Shown here: positions 12,778 through 23,000 of the stretch, piece after piece
Layout: every line of letters starts with the position of its first letter
How positions within the stretch are numbered: the stretch's first letter is position 1
From: Tragulus kanchil
Taxonomy: Eukaryota > Chordata > Mammalia > Artiodactyla > Tragulidae
DNA: 64,000 nt
Direction of reading: 5' to 3'
Assembly (NCBI GenBank): GCA_022376925.1
Contig: JAIOJX010000026.1
Coordinates: 250,353,330-250,417,329, forward strand
Translations under genes and position numbers: made by a program
The notes under the pieces: generated by a model
Databases searched by the model: none
Seen by the model: the letters and a program-made list of their open reading frames with translations, nothing else
What the model was told of the DNA's origin: nothing

Positions 12778-12904
12778 GGGAATTCCCTGGCAGTCTAGTG
12801 GTTACGATTCTGTGCTTTCATGGCCAAGGGCCCAGGTTTGATCCCTGGTCAGGGAACTAAAATTCCATAAGCTGCAAGGTGTGCCCCACCCCCCAAAAGG
12901 GGAA
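12778..12904 (+). mobile_element. Short CHR-type SINE
   Basis: 'gggaattccctggcagtcta' head, 'gatccctggtcagggaacta' in the B-box region, and a short C/A-rich tail. More diverged than the neighbouring long SINE. Copied at 13901-14027 by duplication 5. Confidence 0.8.
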
Positions 12905-13571
12905 ACCCTCATCACAATAAAAAATTTGGTATAAGCCCTCTAGCCTTTTCAGAATATACACACAATCATATATGCATGTACCTTTTCTATATATAACTTG
13001 TCCAACTCTCACCACCTCATTTTCTCTAAACATAACAAACTATAGCAATGAACAATTACATTAATAAAAGTTACATCTGTATTGCACATCCACACACCTT
13101 ATATTTCACATGCATTACCTCCTGCATCCTCACTCTGATGTTCAAAAGTAGGCAGGGTAGGCTGTACAGGGTTGCACTGTCCTGACTAGAAAACTTTTAA
13201 TTTCTGTAATGTTGCACTTCTGATTTGAGGAAACCACTGGTTCTCTGCTCAAATTGGATCTCTTTTGATTATAAATCTTGATACTCAATGGTATGAAAAT
13301 TAGTATTCAAATATTACATGAAGATATCCTACTAAAACCAACAACAGCCAAATGTTAGGCTATAGAATTTAAAGAAGTAGGTAAGTAAGGGTAACTTTTC
13401 ACATGATCTGATAGCATATTGGGGGTAGGGTGGAGGTCTAGAATAAGATGTGCTAAAACGGATCTGATTTGTCCAATCACAGCTTTTGAAAAAATATCTA
13501 GCACAGGGGGCTCTTTGTTGCTTTTGAGGAATTCATTGAAATAAATATATTATAAAAATACCTGCTTATTA

Positions 13572-13839
13572 GGGCTTCCCTGGTGGTCCAGTGGGTGGAG
13601 AGTCCGCCTGGCAGTGCCAGGGGCACCAGTTCGATCCCTGGCCCAGGAAGATCCCATGTGCTGCGGGGCAGCTGGACCAGTGTGGCCAATTGCGAGCTGG
13701 TGCTCTGGAGGGCATGCATCCAGAGCCAGTGCTCTGCAGCAAGACAGGCTGCTGCACTGGGAAGATCACACAGGTCAAAGAATGGGGATGGATGAGCATA
13801 AATAAATAAACCAGTAAAACAGCCAAAATTTTAAAAAAC
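13572..13839 (+). mobile_element. Long CHR-like SINE, second copy
   Basis: Identical to 12449-12716 with the same flanking target duplication. Same-site flanks show it is not an independent insertion. Confidence 0.85.
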
Positions 13840-13900
13840 CCTGCTTATTATAAACATAATTCAAACAATCCACATAGAAGTAAGTATAAAAACATTTCAA

Positions 13901-14027
13901 GGGAATTCCCTGGCAGTCTAGTGGTTACGATTCTGTGCTTTCATGGCCAAGGGCCCAGGTTTGATCCCTGGTCAGGGAACTAAAATTCCATAAGCTGCAA
14001 GGTGTGCCCCACCCCCCAAAAGGGGAA
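13901..14027 (+). mobile_element. Short CHR-type SINE, second copy
   Basis: Duplicate of 12778-12904 within duplication 5. Confidence 0.8.
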
Positions 14028-14382
14028 ACCCTCATCACAATAAAAAATTTGGTATAAGCCCTCTAGCCTTTTCAGAATATACACACAATCATATATGCAT
14101 GTACCTTTTCTATATATAACTTGTCCAACTCTCACCACCTCATTTTCTCTAAACATAACAAACTATAGCAATGAACAATTACATTAATAAAAGTTACATC
14201 TGTATTGCACATCCACACACCTTATATTTCACATGCATTACCTCCTGCATCCTCACTCTGATGTTCAAAAGTAGGCAGGGTAGGATTACTGGTGTCATTT
14301 TATAGACAATGTCATTTTTCTAAAGTCTCAAAGCTACCGTGCCGAAGAATCTGCATGTGGAATTGAGTCTTCTATCTCAAAC

Positions 14383-14488
14383 AACATGTTTATTCCTTAT
14401 AGCCCATGGTTTCCCAGAGGGATATTTCCACACCCAACATGTTTATTCCTTATAGCCCATGGTTTCCCAGAGGGATATTTCCACACCC
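14383..14488. repeat. 53-base tandem repeat, two copies
   Basis: 14383-14435 is repeated without change at 14436-14488. Each unit starts 'aacatgtttattccttatag' and ends 'ttccacaccc'. Two perfect units cannot tell a recent replication slip from an assembly stutter. Confidence 0.95.
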
Positions 14489-15500
14489 AGGTCTCCCCAG
14501 CCTCAGCTGAAGTGTGCTACAGCGTTTATCCATTCACTACTTGGATTAGGATTCTTTTGAACACCACCACACAGTTGCCTTGTAGTTTTCCCGGGATAAG
14601 AAAAGTGAGGCCTTGCCAGACTGATCAGGCAAGTATTTGGGTCACATGTGGGAATGGATGGCAATGGAGGGCATAATGAAAATCCTACAGAAGCCCACAT
14701 GGATGCCCCTACATGTAACACTGGTATCTCTGTATGTAATCCAGCTAATAAATAATGCTGAAAATGGGCACAGTCACTGTTGAACAATATGCTATTAAAA
14801 AAAAAAAAAGACAACAGACCCACAGTGGAGTCATGTAGGATAAGCCCCAACATCCTCAAACTGAGACTTACAGTTTCTATCTACCCTTTCAGAAATGGAA
14901 TCTTAAACTAGTCAATCAGGAATCTACTGATTATCACTAGGTAGGTGATCTGCTTGATAGATCCCTCCCATCCACTAAAGAATGCAACTTTGAAATACCC
15001 AACTCACTTTTTTGCTTAATATAAAAGGCCCGCTCCTTTCTGCCTATGATGGTCTTTTGGTTATAGCTCCTCAGAGTTCCTTTCTATTTGCTAGACTGGA
15101 TGCTGCTGGAATCAAATCAATTTTTGATCAAATAAACTAAAAATTTAATATTAATTAAATATTAATATTTAATATTAATTTAAAATTCAGTTTATCTTTT
15201 AATAGTCCTAATGACTGTTCAAAAAATTTGAGGGGAGAGATGCAAGATGTAGTGTAGTGAAAAGAGCACTATTATATTTCATTTCTGAAGAACATAGTTT
15301 CCCCATTTTAATATTTGGAAATAGGCATTCATCTTACAAACCCATGGATTTTTGATTTTGAAAAGAGCAGTAAGTGGAGACATGTTAAAACTAAACTCTT
15401 GTCTGAACTGCATTTCCCCATCTTGGCAGGTCATTTAGCCTGCCAGTGTTGTGAACATGAGGGGATGTATATAATGCACAATACAGACTACGCAGGATGT
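14489..15500. other. Unrecognised AT-rich sequence
   Basis: No gene seen. Holds an A-run (about 14797-14809) and an extremely AT-rich block at 15140-15190 with a 20-base perfect palindrome at 15154-15173. The 96- and 97-codon frames at 14386 and 15315 have no recognisable content. Confidence 0.4.
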
Positions 15501-15504
15501 GCTC

Positions 15505-15760
15505 TTAATAATAATAGCTACCACTTATTAAGGTTATACACTATTCTAGTTACTTTTCTCTGCACATTGAGAGGACTTTCTCATTTAATCCTAACAGTGA
15601 ACCTCTAAGGACAGTCTTATAAATGCTCCAGTTTTTATAGATGAGCAAAGTGAGATGTGAAAAGTTCAAATGAATATTGCTATAGGTTAAAAACTGATAA
15701 GTGGCAAGGCTGGGGATTGAACAAGGTGGTATGAGGCCAAGAACTCCTCAGTACTGTTGA
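15505..15760 (-). mobile_element. MIR SINE, reverse orientation, nearly full length
   Basis: 'aataatagctaccacttatt', 'ctcatttaatcctaacagtg', 'gatgagcaaagtgagatg' and 'agtggcaaggctggggattg' occur in MIR's reverse-complement order. One of the best preserved MIRs in the window. Confidence 0.75.
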
Positions 15761-15944
15761 CCTATTTTTGACCTATGATTGCACATCATCATGCTTTTAT
15801 TTGCCCTCTTCCTTTTCCATTACTCTTCAGGTTTATTAGCTGATTTTGATTTATGATAAACTCAGATGCCCTCAGGATTATAAATGTGAAGCTGGTAAGG
15901 GATGGCAGACATTAGGGATGGTAAACAATATGATTCTCAGTCTG

Positions 15945-15990
15945 AATACATACACACACACATACACAAACACCCCACACCACACCACAT
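15945..15990. repeat. CA-rich simple repeat
   Basis: Interrupted ACAC/CCACAC tract with no neighbouring SINE visible. Confidence 0.8.
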
Positions 15991-16369
15991 ATCAGACTGA
16001 CCTTTGGATTACTTTTTGTACAGTTCCAAAAAAGTTAAACACATCAAATTTAAAAAGCCCCCAAAATAAACAATAGTAACAACAAATTTGGAATGGTTCT
16101 TTAAAAAATAAAACAAATTAAAGTTATTAGAAATGCTTGCAATCTCCAAAAAATGTATTGATTTCATCTACCAGTTCAGGAACTTCTGCTAAGTTTCAAG
16201 GTATTAATAATAATATACATTCCAGATGCATTAGAACAATATCTGAAAAAAACTTCAATAAAGCTAAAAGCTAGCCCAGAATGAATCTTTAACATCTCGG
16301 AGGTCTTTAAAATGTCATTTTACTGAAATATCCCTATCAAACACCAGGTATTTGATTTTCTCTCATTCA

Positions 16370-16490
16370 CCTTTCTCAGACATCAATTCTATAAAGAGGA
16401 TTCCATTTTACAGATTACCCAATTAAGGTTCTAGGGAGAGAGAAACTTGCCCAAGGGCTTCCAAGCCTCCACTTTTCTAGCATACTCTGC
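16370..16490 (-). mobile_element. Possible MIR fragment, reverse orientation
   Basis: 'ccattttacagattaccc' and 'gaaacttgcccaaggg' resemble the MIR core in reverse. Short. Confidence 0.4.
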
Positions 16491-16569
16491 TAGGGGCAGA
16501 GGTGATGGTACAGAAGCAGATAGGGTAGAGGGTCCTGGGTAAAAGAGAACCAGGTAGTTTTCTTGACAT

Positions 16570-16779
16570 GCGTGTGTGTGTGTGTGTGTGTGCTCAGCTG
16601 TTTTAGTTGTGTCCCACTCTTTGTGATCCTATAGACTGTACCCCACCAGGCTCCTCTGTTCACGGGATTCTCCAGGCAAGGATACTAGAGTGGGTTGCCA
16701 TGCCCTCCAACCCGGGGATCCTCTCCACGTCTACTTCATCTCCTGCAATGCAGGTGGATTCTTTACCATGAGGAAGCCC
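16570..16779 (-). mobile_element. Bov-tA SINE with (TG)n tail
   Basis: Reverse-complement Bov-tA: 'gtgtcccactctttgtgatc', 'ccaccaggctcctctgttca', 'gagtgggttgccatgccc', ending 'gaggaagccc'. A (GT)n microsatellite at 16572-16592 is its 3' tail, a known habit of Bov-tA. Target duplication 'tttcttgacat' at 16559-16569 and 16780-16790 fixes both edges. Confidence 0.92.
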
Positions 16780-16849
16780 TTTCTTGACATAAGAGAAATC
16801 ATTTTTGGTCTAACCTACTTTGTGATATAATCCTAGCCACAGTGCTTGC

Positions 16850-17458
16850 CTTTGAACAGATCTCAGCAATTGATGGAAAGAATAACAGACTTTATCTTCT
16901 TGGGCTCCAGAATCACTGTAGATGGAGACTGTAGCCACAGAATGAAAAGACACTTGCTCCGACAAACCTAGACAGCATATTAAGAAGCAGAAACAACACT
17001 TTGCTGACAAAGGCCCATAGAGTCAAAGCTATGGTTTTCACAGTAGTCATGTATGGATGTCAGAGATGGACCACAAAGAAGGCTGAGTACTGAAGAATTG
17101 ATGTTTTCAAACTGTGGTGTTGAAGAAGGCTCTTGAGAGTCCCTGGGACTGCAAGGAGATCAAACCAGTCAATCCTAAAGGAGATCAACCCTGAGTATTC
17201 ATTGAAGGACTGATGCTGAAGCTGAAGCTCCAATACTTTGGCCACCTGATGTGAAGAGCTGACTCACTGGAAAAGATCCTGATGATGGGAAAGATTGAGA
17301 GCATGAGGAGAAGTGGGCAACAGAGGACAAGATGGTTAGATGGCATCACCAACTCAATGGACATGAGTTTGAGCAAGTTCTGGGAGACAGTGAAAGGTGG
17401 GAGCCTGGTGTGCTGCAGTTCATGGGTCTTAAAGAGACAGACATGACTAAGAAACTAT
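16850..17458 (+). mobile_element. BovB LINE 3' end
   Basis: Matches the BovB 3' region in order: 'cttgggctccagaatcactg', 'gcatattaagaagcagaaac', 'ggctgagtactgaagaattg', 'ttgagagtccctgggactgc', 'agagctgactcactggaaaa', ending near 'aaagagacagacatgac'. It is the usual 5'-truncated form; the frames within it are broken. Confidence 0.9.
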
Positions 17459-17574
17459 TAACAACAGCAGCCATTAGTGATCTTAAAGGGAAGTGAGGGA
17501 ATATGGGAACAAAGGAAAAGCAGTGAAGAAACAACAGTTCAGCAATAAAAGAATCTTAGTTCCTCCTGAAGGGA

Positions 17575-18158
17575 TATATACCACAATCTGATACATACTT
17601 TTGAGTTCTACAGGAAGTAAGGCTCCCACCTAGATGGAGGATTGTAGCTACATGCTGAGACCACAGATTGGTCAGAACCTAAGGTATAATGATGGTGACC
17701 TTTTCGGACCCTTGAGACTTCAATCAACTAATGCCTGGACTCTTGTCAACCTTTGCCCCAATTCTATGCTAAATTCTCCTCTGCTCAAGCCCCTTTATCA
17801 ACATGCATATACCACCCTCTTCAGTGATACAGCATTTACCCTTAGCTTAGAACCCCTGGAGAAGGGCATGGCAACTCATTCCAGTATTCTTGCCGGGAGA
17901 ACCCCAGGGACAAGAAGAGCCTGGGGGCACTACAGTCTATGGGATCGCAAAGAGTCAGACATGACTGAGCAATTAACACTTTAGCTTTTAGAACTTCCCC
18001 AATTTAGTAGTTCAGGGAGACACTGCTTTGGGAAAGGTCCCCAATGTTCTCCTCACTTGCTGCAAGTAAGCCTTCCTTCTTGTGATCTTTGGTTTCGTTG
18101 TGTCTTTTGATTTGCTATCCAGCAAGAAGCAAACCCTGTTTGGGGAGAACAGTATTAT
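17575..18158 (+). mobile_element. ERV1-like LTR, split by a Bov-tA
   Basis: The right half has LTR character: TATA-like 'atgcatataccacc', then 'ctcctcacttgctgcaagta' and 'tgatctttggtttcgttgtg' as in gamma-type (ERV1) LTR 3' ends of ruminants. Interrupted at 17853-17980. The left boundary is a guess; no internal viral sequence is attached. Confidence 0.4.
17853..17985 (+). mobile_element. Bov-tA 3' half inserted in an LTR
   Basis: 'ggagaagggcatggcaactc', 'ccagtattcttgccggg' and 'agagtcagacatgactgagc' are the Bov-A part; the tRNA head is missing. Similar flanks ('ttagcttagaa' and 'ttagcttttagaa') suggest the target duplication. Confidence 0.85.
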
Positions 18159-18162
18159 TAGG

Positions 18163-18563
18163 CTATGATCTTCCCAGTGGTCATATACGGTAAGGAGAGC
18201 TTTGAATTGTGGTGCGGGAGAACACTCTTGAGAGTCCCTTGGGCAGCAGGGAGATCAAACCAGTCAATCTTAGAGGAAATCAACCCCAAATACTCATTGG
18301 AAGGACTAATGCTGATGCTGAAGCTACCAATACTTTGGTCACTTGATGCAAACAGCTGATTCATTGGAAAAGTCCCTGATGCTGGGAAAAATTGAGGGTA
18401 GAAACGAGAGAAGAGGGCATCAGATGAGATGGCTGGATGGTATCACTGATGCAATGTACATGAACTTGGGCAAACTTTGGGAGATGGTGAGGCAAAAGGA
18501 AGGCTATTGTGTTGCAGTCCACGGGATCGCAAAGAGGCGGACACGACTGGGCAACTGAACAAA
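18163..18563 (+). mobile_element. BovB LINE 3' end
   Basis: Begins inside BovB at 'atcttcccagtggtcatata' and runs through 'ttgagagtcccttgggcagc' to 'acgactgggcaactgaac'. It covers consensus already present in the copy ending at 17458, so it is a separate insertion. Confidence 0.9.
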
Positions 18564-19440
18564 AACATCGTGAACTGTCAACTACAAACTGGCATTTCCC
18601 AAACTGTATAAACACAGTGCTCCCTCTAGCCCTGGAACCACACCTGTCTGGAAGTCGGAAAGCTGTGATAACAGCTCACATGAGGTAAGTCAACTTCTGA
18701 CTCCAACTCTCTCTGGGGAGAGGAGAAAGCCTCAGATGCCAGGATCTCCGGCCAGATCCAGGACAACGGGGCTAGATACATCCTGCACTTCCCTTCCCTG
18801 TCAGTGCAGTGATTAACTCCCTTGCTGGCTCACCACACAGCCGCTTGGAGGGCAAGGTTGACTATACTTTTACAGATTTGGTTTTTCTATTAATTGTGTA
18901 GTTGGCCCTAGCCTGCAGGAAATGAGACACCAAAAGGAAGGGGAGTGGATCCCTTCCAGATCTCTACAAGGCTCAGAGTATACTAAACCAGGAGCAAAAA
19001 CCCTTTTTAGCATTTGAAAGGGAAGGCAATTGTATTACTAAGCCTCACTCAACCGCCTCCAGACTTTTCTCAGCCGGAGAACAAAAGGAAAAAAGCAAAC
19101 ACCACTTCACACCCTTATTCACTGGAGGTTAAAAGAGACCTCCCACTAGACAAAAGTCCTTCTAAAGGTCAGCTTGGGAGTGTATTGAAGAGGAGGGCAC
19201 TGGCCAGGGAACAAAATGTTTACCATCACTCTGAGGCGGGCTGCTTCTGTTTTCCTTTCACCACGTGCATGGGGTACATCTGTCAGAATTGGGCATTTTC
19301 ATCGTGATTTGCTTGCTGGTGGCCAAATTATACTTCCTTGGCTCTCAGTCTTTCTCAGATTCTTGATTCCATTGAACTAAGAAAGCAGGGCCACCCCGAG
19401 CCAGGACAGCTCCCTGGGGATGATTATGCATTCATATTCA
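18564..19440. other. Unrecognised sequence
   Basis: No family recognised. The 97-codon frame at 19014-19307 has no known motif and no supporting context. Confidence 0.4.
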
Positions 19441-19737
19441 TCAAGTCAACAGCTCCATTGATGTGTACAATGTATCAAGCACTGTGCTAAGGCCCTGAAA
19501 GGATGCAATAATGCAAAAGCTGAGGCAGTGCCTGAGCTCTTCAATTCAACGGGGCAGACTGCTGTTAAACAATGAAACACACACACTCCATTATTTAAGT
19601 ACAACTGTGATAAATACTTGAAGGAGCATAGTGTGCAAAGAGAGCTTAGCATGAGAGTGGCTGACCTAACATGGGTTGTAAAAGAGGGGTCTTCTTTGAA
19701 AAAGTGGAGTAGGAGTTAGCTATGCACGAGGGATGTG

Positions 19738-19950
19738 GACTTCCTAGGTGGCACTAGTGGTAAAGAACCCAAATGCCAATGCAGGAGATTTAAGAGACTC
19801 AGGTTCAATCCCTGGGTTTGGAAGATCCCCTGGAGGCAGGCATGGCAACCTACTACAGTATTCTTGCCTGGAGAATCCCATGGACAGAGAAGCCTAATAG
19901 GATATGGCCCATAGCGTCACAATGAGGACTGAAGTTGAAGCAACTCAGCA
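19738..19950 (+). mobile_element. Bov-tA SINE
   Basis: 'gacttcctaggtggcactag' head, 'gttcaatccctgggtttgga' B-box region, then 'cagtattcttgcctggagaa' and a diverged 3' end. Full length or nearly so. Confidence 0.9.
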
Positions 19951-20369
19951 TGCCTGCAAGAAATTTGAGATCGTGTTGGTATAGGGGAGCAGTAGTCAAA
20001 AAGTCCTAGACCAGGGGAAAACATACCCTGGTACAGGAACTTGACAAATACTAATGTTACTAGAGCCCAGAGGGCAAGACAGATTGGGGTTTGGAACTAG
20101 GCTGTCATGGGACAATCACAGGGCTTTGTATTCCATAAGATTTTGCCTTCTATCTGCAAAGCAAAGGGAAGCTAGGAAGGAATTTGATGAAGGATGTGAC
20201 TTACGCGGTTTGCAGTAAACAGAAAGAATATTAGGGGACAAGAGATTGACAAAGGGAGGCCAAATATTAAGTTTTGTCAAAAGCCAAGATGAGAGATTTT
20301 CAAATTTTAATGAATTCTCTGGGATCCTGATAGAAAGCAGATTCCCATTTGGGACATTAAGGGTAAGAT

Positions 20370-20866
20370 AGCTATAACAAACCTAGACAGCATATTAGAA
20401 AGCAGAGACATCACTTTGTCAACAAAGGTCCATATAATCAAAGCTATGTTTTTTTCCAGAAGTACGGATGTGAGCGTTAGATCATAAAGAAGGCCGAAGT
20501 GCTGAAGAATTGCTGCTTTTGAACTTTGGTGTTAGAGAAGACTCTTGAGAGTTCCTTAGACAGGAAGGAGATCAAACCAGTAAATCCTAAAGGAAATCAA
20601 CCCTCAATATTTATTGGAAAGACAGATGCTAATGCTCCAATGATTTGGTCACCTGATGCAAATAGCCAACTCACTGGAAAAGACCTGATGTTGGAAAAGA
20701 TTGAGAAGAAGGGGGCAACAGAGGATGAACTGGTTCAATGGCATTATCGATTCAACGGACATGAGTCTGAGCAAACTCTGGAAGATAGTGAAGGACAGGG
20801 AGGCCTGGTGTTACAGTCCATGGGGTCACAAAGGGCTGGACACAACTGGGTGACTGAACAACAAGG
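20370..20866 (+). mobile_element. BovB LINE 3' end
   Basis: 'aacctagacagcatattaga', 'tcactttgtcaacaaaggtc', 'agaagactcttgagagttcc' and final 'ggtgactgaacaac' are BovB 3' sequence. The open frame at 20526-20870 (114 codons) is BovB-derived, not a gene. Confidence 0.9.
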
Positions 20867-21262
20867 GTAGGGTTTGAGATTTGCATTTACAATGCAGTTG
20901 GCCATACTTCTGATCCATACAACAAACAGTGACAAGGTTTTAGATCAAGGTGTCTGCAATGGAAATGAAGCAGACAAGTTGGAAAGCTTTCAAGTGGGAA
21001 GTCTAGAAGTGTTTTGATTTGAACAACTTGGTGAAAGGGGTTGATACTCACTTAGGATGTACCAGAAGAAACAGCAGCTTAGGGTGGGAGATGGAAAACT
21101 CAGTTTTGAATGTATTGAGTTTGATGTGTTTTAGGAATATCTAAGTAGGCTATGGTACACATGGATTTGAATCTCTGAAATGAGGTAGAAGCTGGAGATA
21201 CAAATTAAGGAGTTGTCAATATGTAAGTGGTAACTGAAGCTATGAAAATGGACAGATACTGT

Positions 21263-22150
21263 TAGCATAGGGAGAGAGTATACAGTAGGGGTCACAAATT
21301 CATATTTGGCCTGCTGGCCACCTGTTGGTGTTGTAAGTATCTTGGGAAGAATCAAGACAAAGCAAGTATTTAATATCTGAGTGGTCAGAAGAAGTCAGCA
21401 AAAACAAACAAGAAAAAAAAAGAAAGAAAGAAAAAAAAATCTGAAAAGGCCAGAAGGATGGAACAAAAAGGAAGTTGCTATCTAACAGTCATTACCTCTC
21501 TTTCTTGCTGACAGAACAAGTTCAGACACAAAGATGGTTTGAAATCCACAAAGGTAAACCCTTCCTGAAAGCCACAGTGGCAGATTCTTGGTTGATCTAA
21601 AATAGACATAATAATCTCATTCCATTTTGCTTGAAGATTGGTCTAATAGGTCTAATAGTGGTCAATGAGACAGAAAAAAGAAACCAGGTTTGGGTAAGTG
21701 GGAATTCAAGGAAGGCATTTTTCTTTTCCAAAAAAGGGCAAGAATAAGAAAAGAGCTTCATACTGCCGTTGCTGCCCCTTTTTTCCTGCTCTGAACTCAG
21801 TTGTGATGTCAGAGCAATGCTGGTTATCCTAGGGCTCAGAGGAGATGGCATAAGGGTGAGGGCTCAGCAGCTAAGGATGGTGAAATTGAAAAGTGTCCAT
21901 GTTACTAATGATGCAGCTGAGATGGTGAACGGCTCTGAAACCATTCGCAATTTCTTTGTTAAATGACATGATAAATGCCCCAAATTGCTTAAGCCATTGT
22001 TACGGGGTTGTGCCACTTCCATTTCCAATTGCTATTTAGTGTATGTAGTGTAGTCCTGCAACTAGATAGGTGTGCTTCAGATGGAGACAGTACTTAACAT
22101 TGAACATTCAGTATATTTCTTCATTTGAAAAATGGAGACTGTGATAGTAT
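21263..22150. other. Unrecognised sequence with a purine-rich tract
   Basis: A/G-only stretch around 21409-21440. No gene or family recognised; the overlapping frames at 21597-21966 lie on opposite strands. Confidence 0.4.
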
Positions 22151-23000
22151 CTATTCAAGGAACTATCATATACTCTTGGTGGGAGTGTAAATTAGTAAAG
22201 CTATCTTATAAAGTATAATCATTTGGCAGAGTTTGCTACAATAAAACTGGAAATACATGAAGCTTAAGGTGCAGCGATTCCACTTTCAGGTACTTCCTAG
22301 AGACACTCTCACACACTCTCACACAATACCATTTAGAAATGTGTGTAAGATTATTCATTGAAGCACTTTGTACAATAGCAATTCCCAAGTCTAGATATCC
22401 AGCCGGGCCTCCCAGTTGGCTTGGTGGTAAAGAATCTGCCTTCCAATACAGGAGACACAGGAGATACAGATTCAATCCCTGTAGCAGCAAAGTCCTCTGG
22501 AGGAAGAAATAGCAACCCACTCCAGTATTCTCGCCTGAAAATTCCCATGGACAAAGGAACCCAGCAGACCACACTCCATACAGTTCTAAAGAGTCAGACA
22601 CAACTGAGCGACTGAGCACACATGAAGATATTCACCAAGAAAAAAATAAGATATAATATATCATTATGATCATATACAATGGAGCAGTTTGAACAGATTA
22701 ACTGGTTCTATCTATCTATCTATAAATGGCTTTATCTGTCTATGTATCAACATGGATGGATCTCAGAAACTTAATGCTGTATATAAAAAAAGCAAACTGT
22801 GGAGTGATATGTGCAATATGATCCATTTATATACATTTTAAAAGCAGACACTACACTGCATATTTTTGTGAATCTGTAAATCTATGGAGAATAGACTGGA
22901 AGGACACACATCAGATATACTCAGGGATGAGGGATAAAGGAGATAAGGAAAGAGAGGGGTCATGTCTAGACAGATGATTATATCATGCCAGTAACGGAAG
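22150..23000 (+). mobile_element. Old L1 (L1M group) 3' end, split by a Bov-tA
   Basis: 'ctcttggtgggagtgtaaat' (22172), 'attgaagcactttgtacaat', then after the SINE 'tatacaatggagcagtttga', 'aacatggatggatctcagaa' and 'gatccatttatatacatttt' follow L1M 3' order. Part is repeated by duplication 6. Confidence 0.7.
22411..22620 (+). mobile_element. Bov-tA SINE inside an L1M
   Basis: 'ggcttggtggtaaagaatct', 'cccactccagtattctcgcc' and 'gtcagacacaactgagcgac' mark a complete Bov-tA. Its 3' half recurs at 23631-23724 because the joint of duplication 6 falls inside it. Confidence 0.92.

Larger units (their letters stand above)
12060..14284. repeat. Direct duplication 5 (lag 1,125)
   Basis: 12060-13160 recurs at 13185-14284 after a 24-base unmatched spacer. 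One length change (two A near 12248) lowers the lag to 1,123. The first 200 bases are present three times, because 10945-11150 (duplication 4) is the same sequence. Open frames on both strands at 12375-12703 and 13498-13826 are SINE-derived and identical. Confidence 0.95.
19445..21262 (-). mobile_element. L2 LINE, about 1.1 kb, cut by two younger insertions
   Basis: L2 pieces in reverse orientation stay collinear across the interval: 'caagcactgtgctaaggccc' (19475), 'gaatttgatgaaggatgtga' (20179), 'cagttttgaatgtattgagt' and 'gctggagatacaaattaagg' (21100-21210). A Bov-tA (19738-19950) and a BovB (20370-20866) interrupt it. No coding capacity. Confidence 0.65.

Noticed and set aside
6098..14284. 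A satellite or macrosatellite array with a 1.1 kb unit
   Set aside because: Successive duplications carry different sequences; only the lag is shared.
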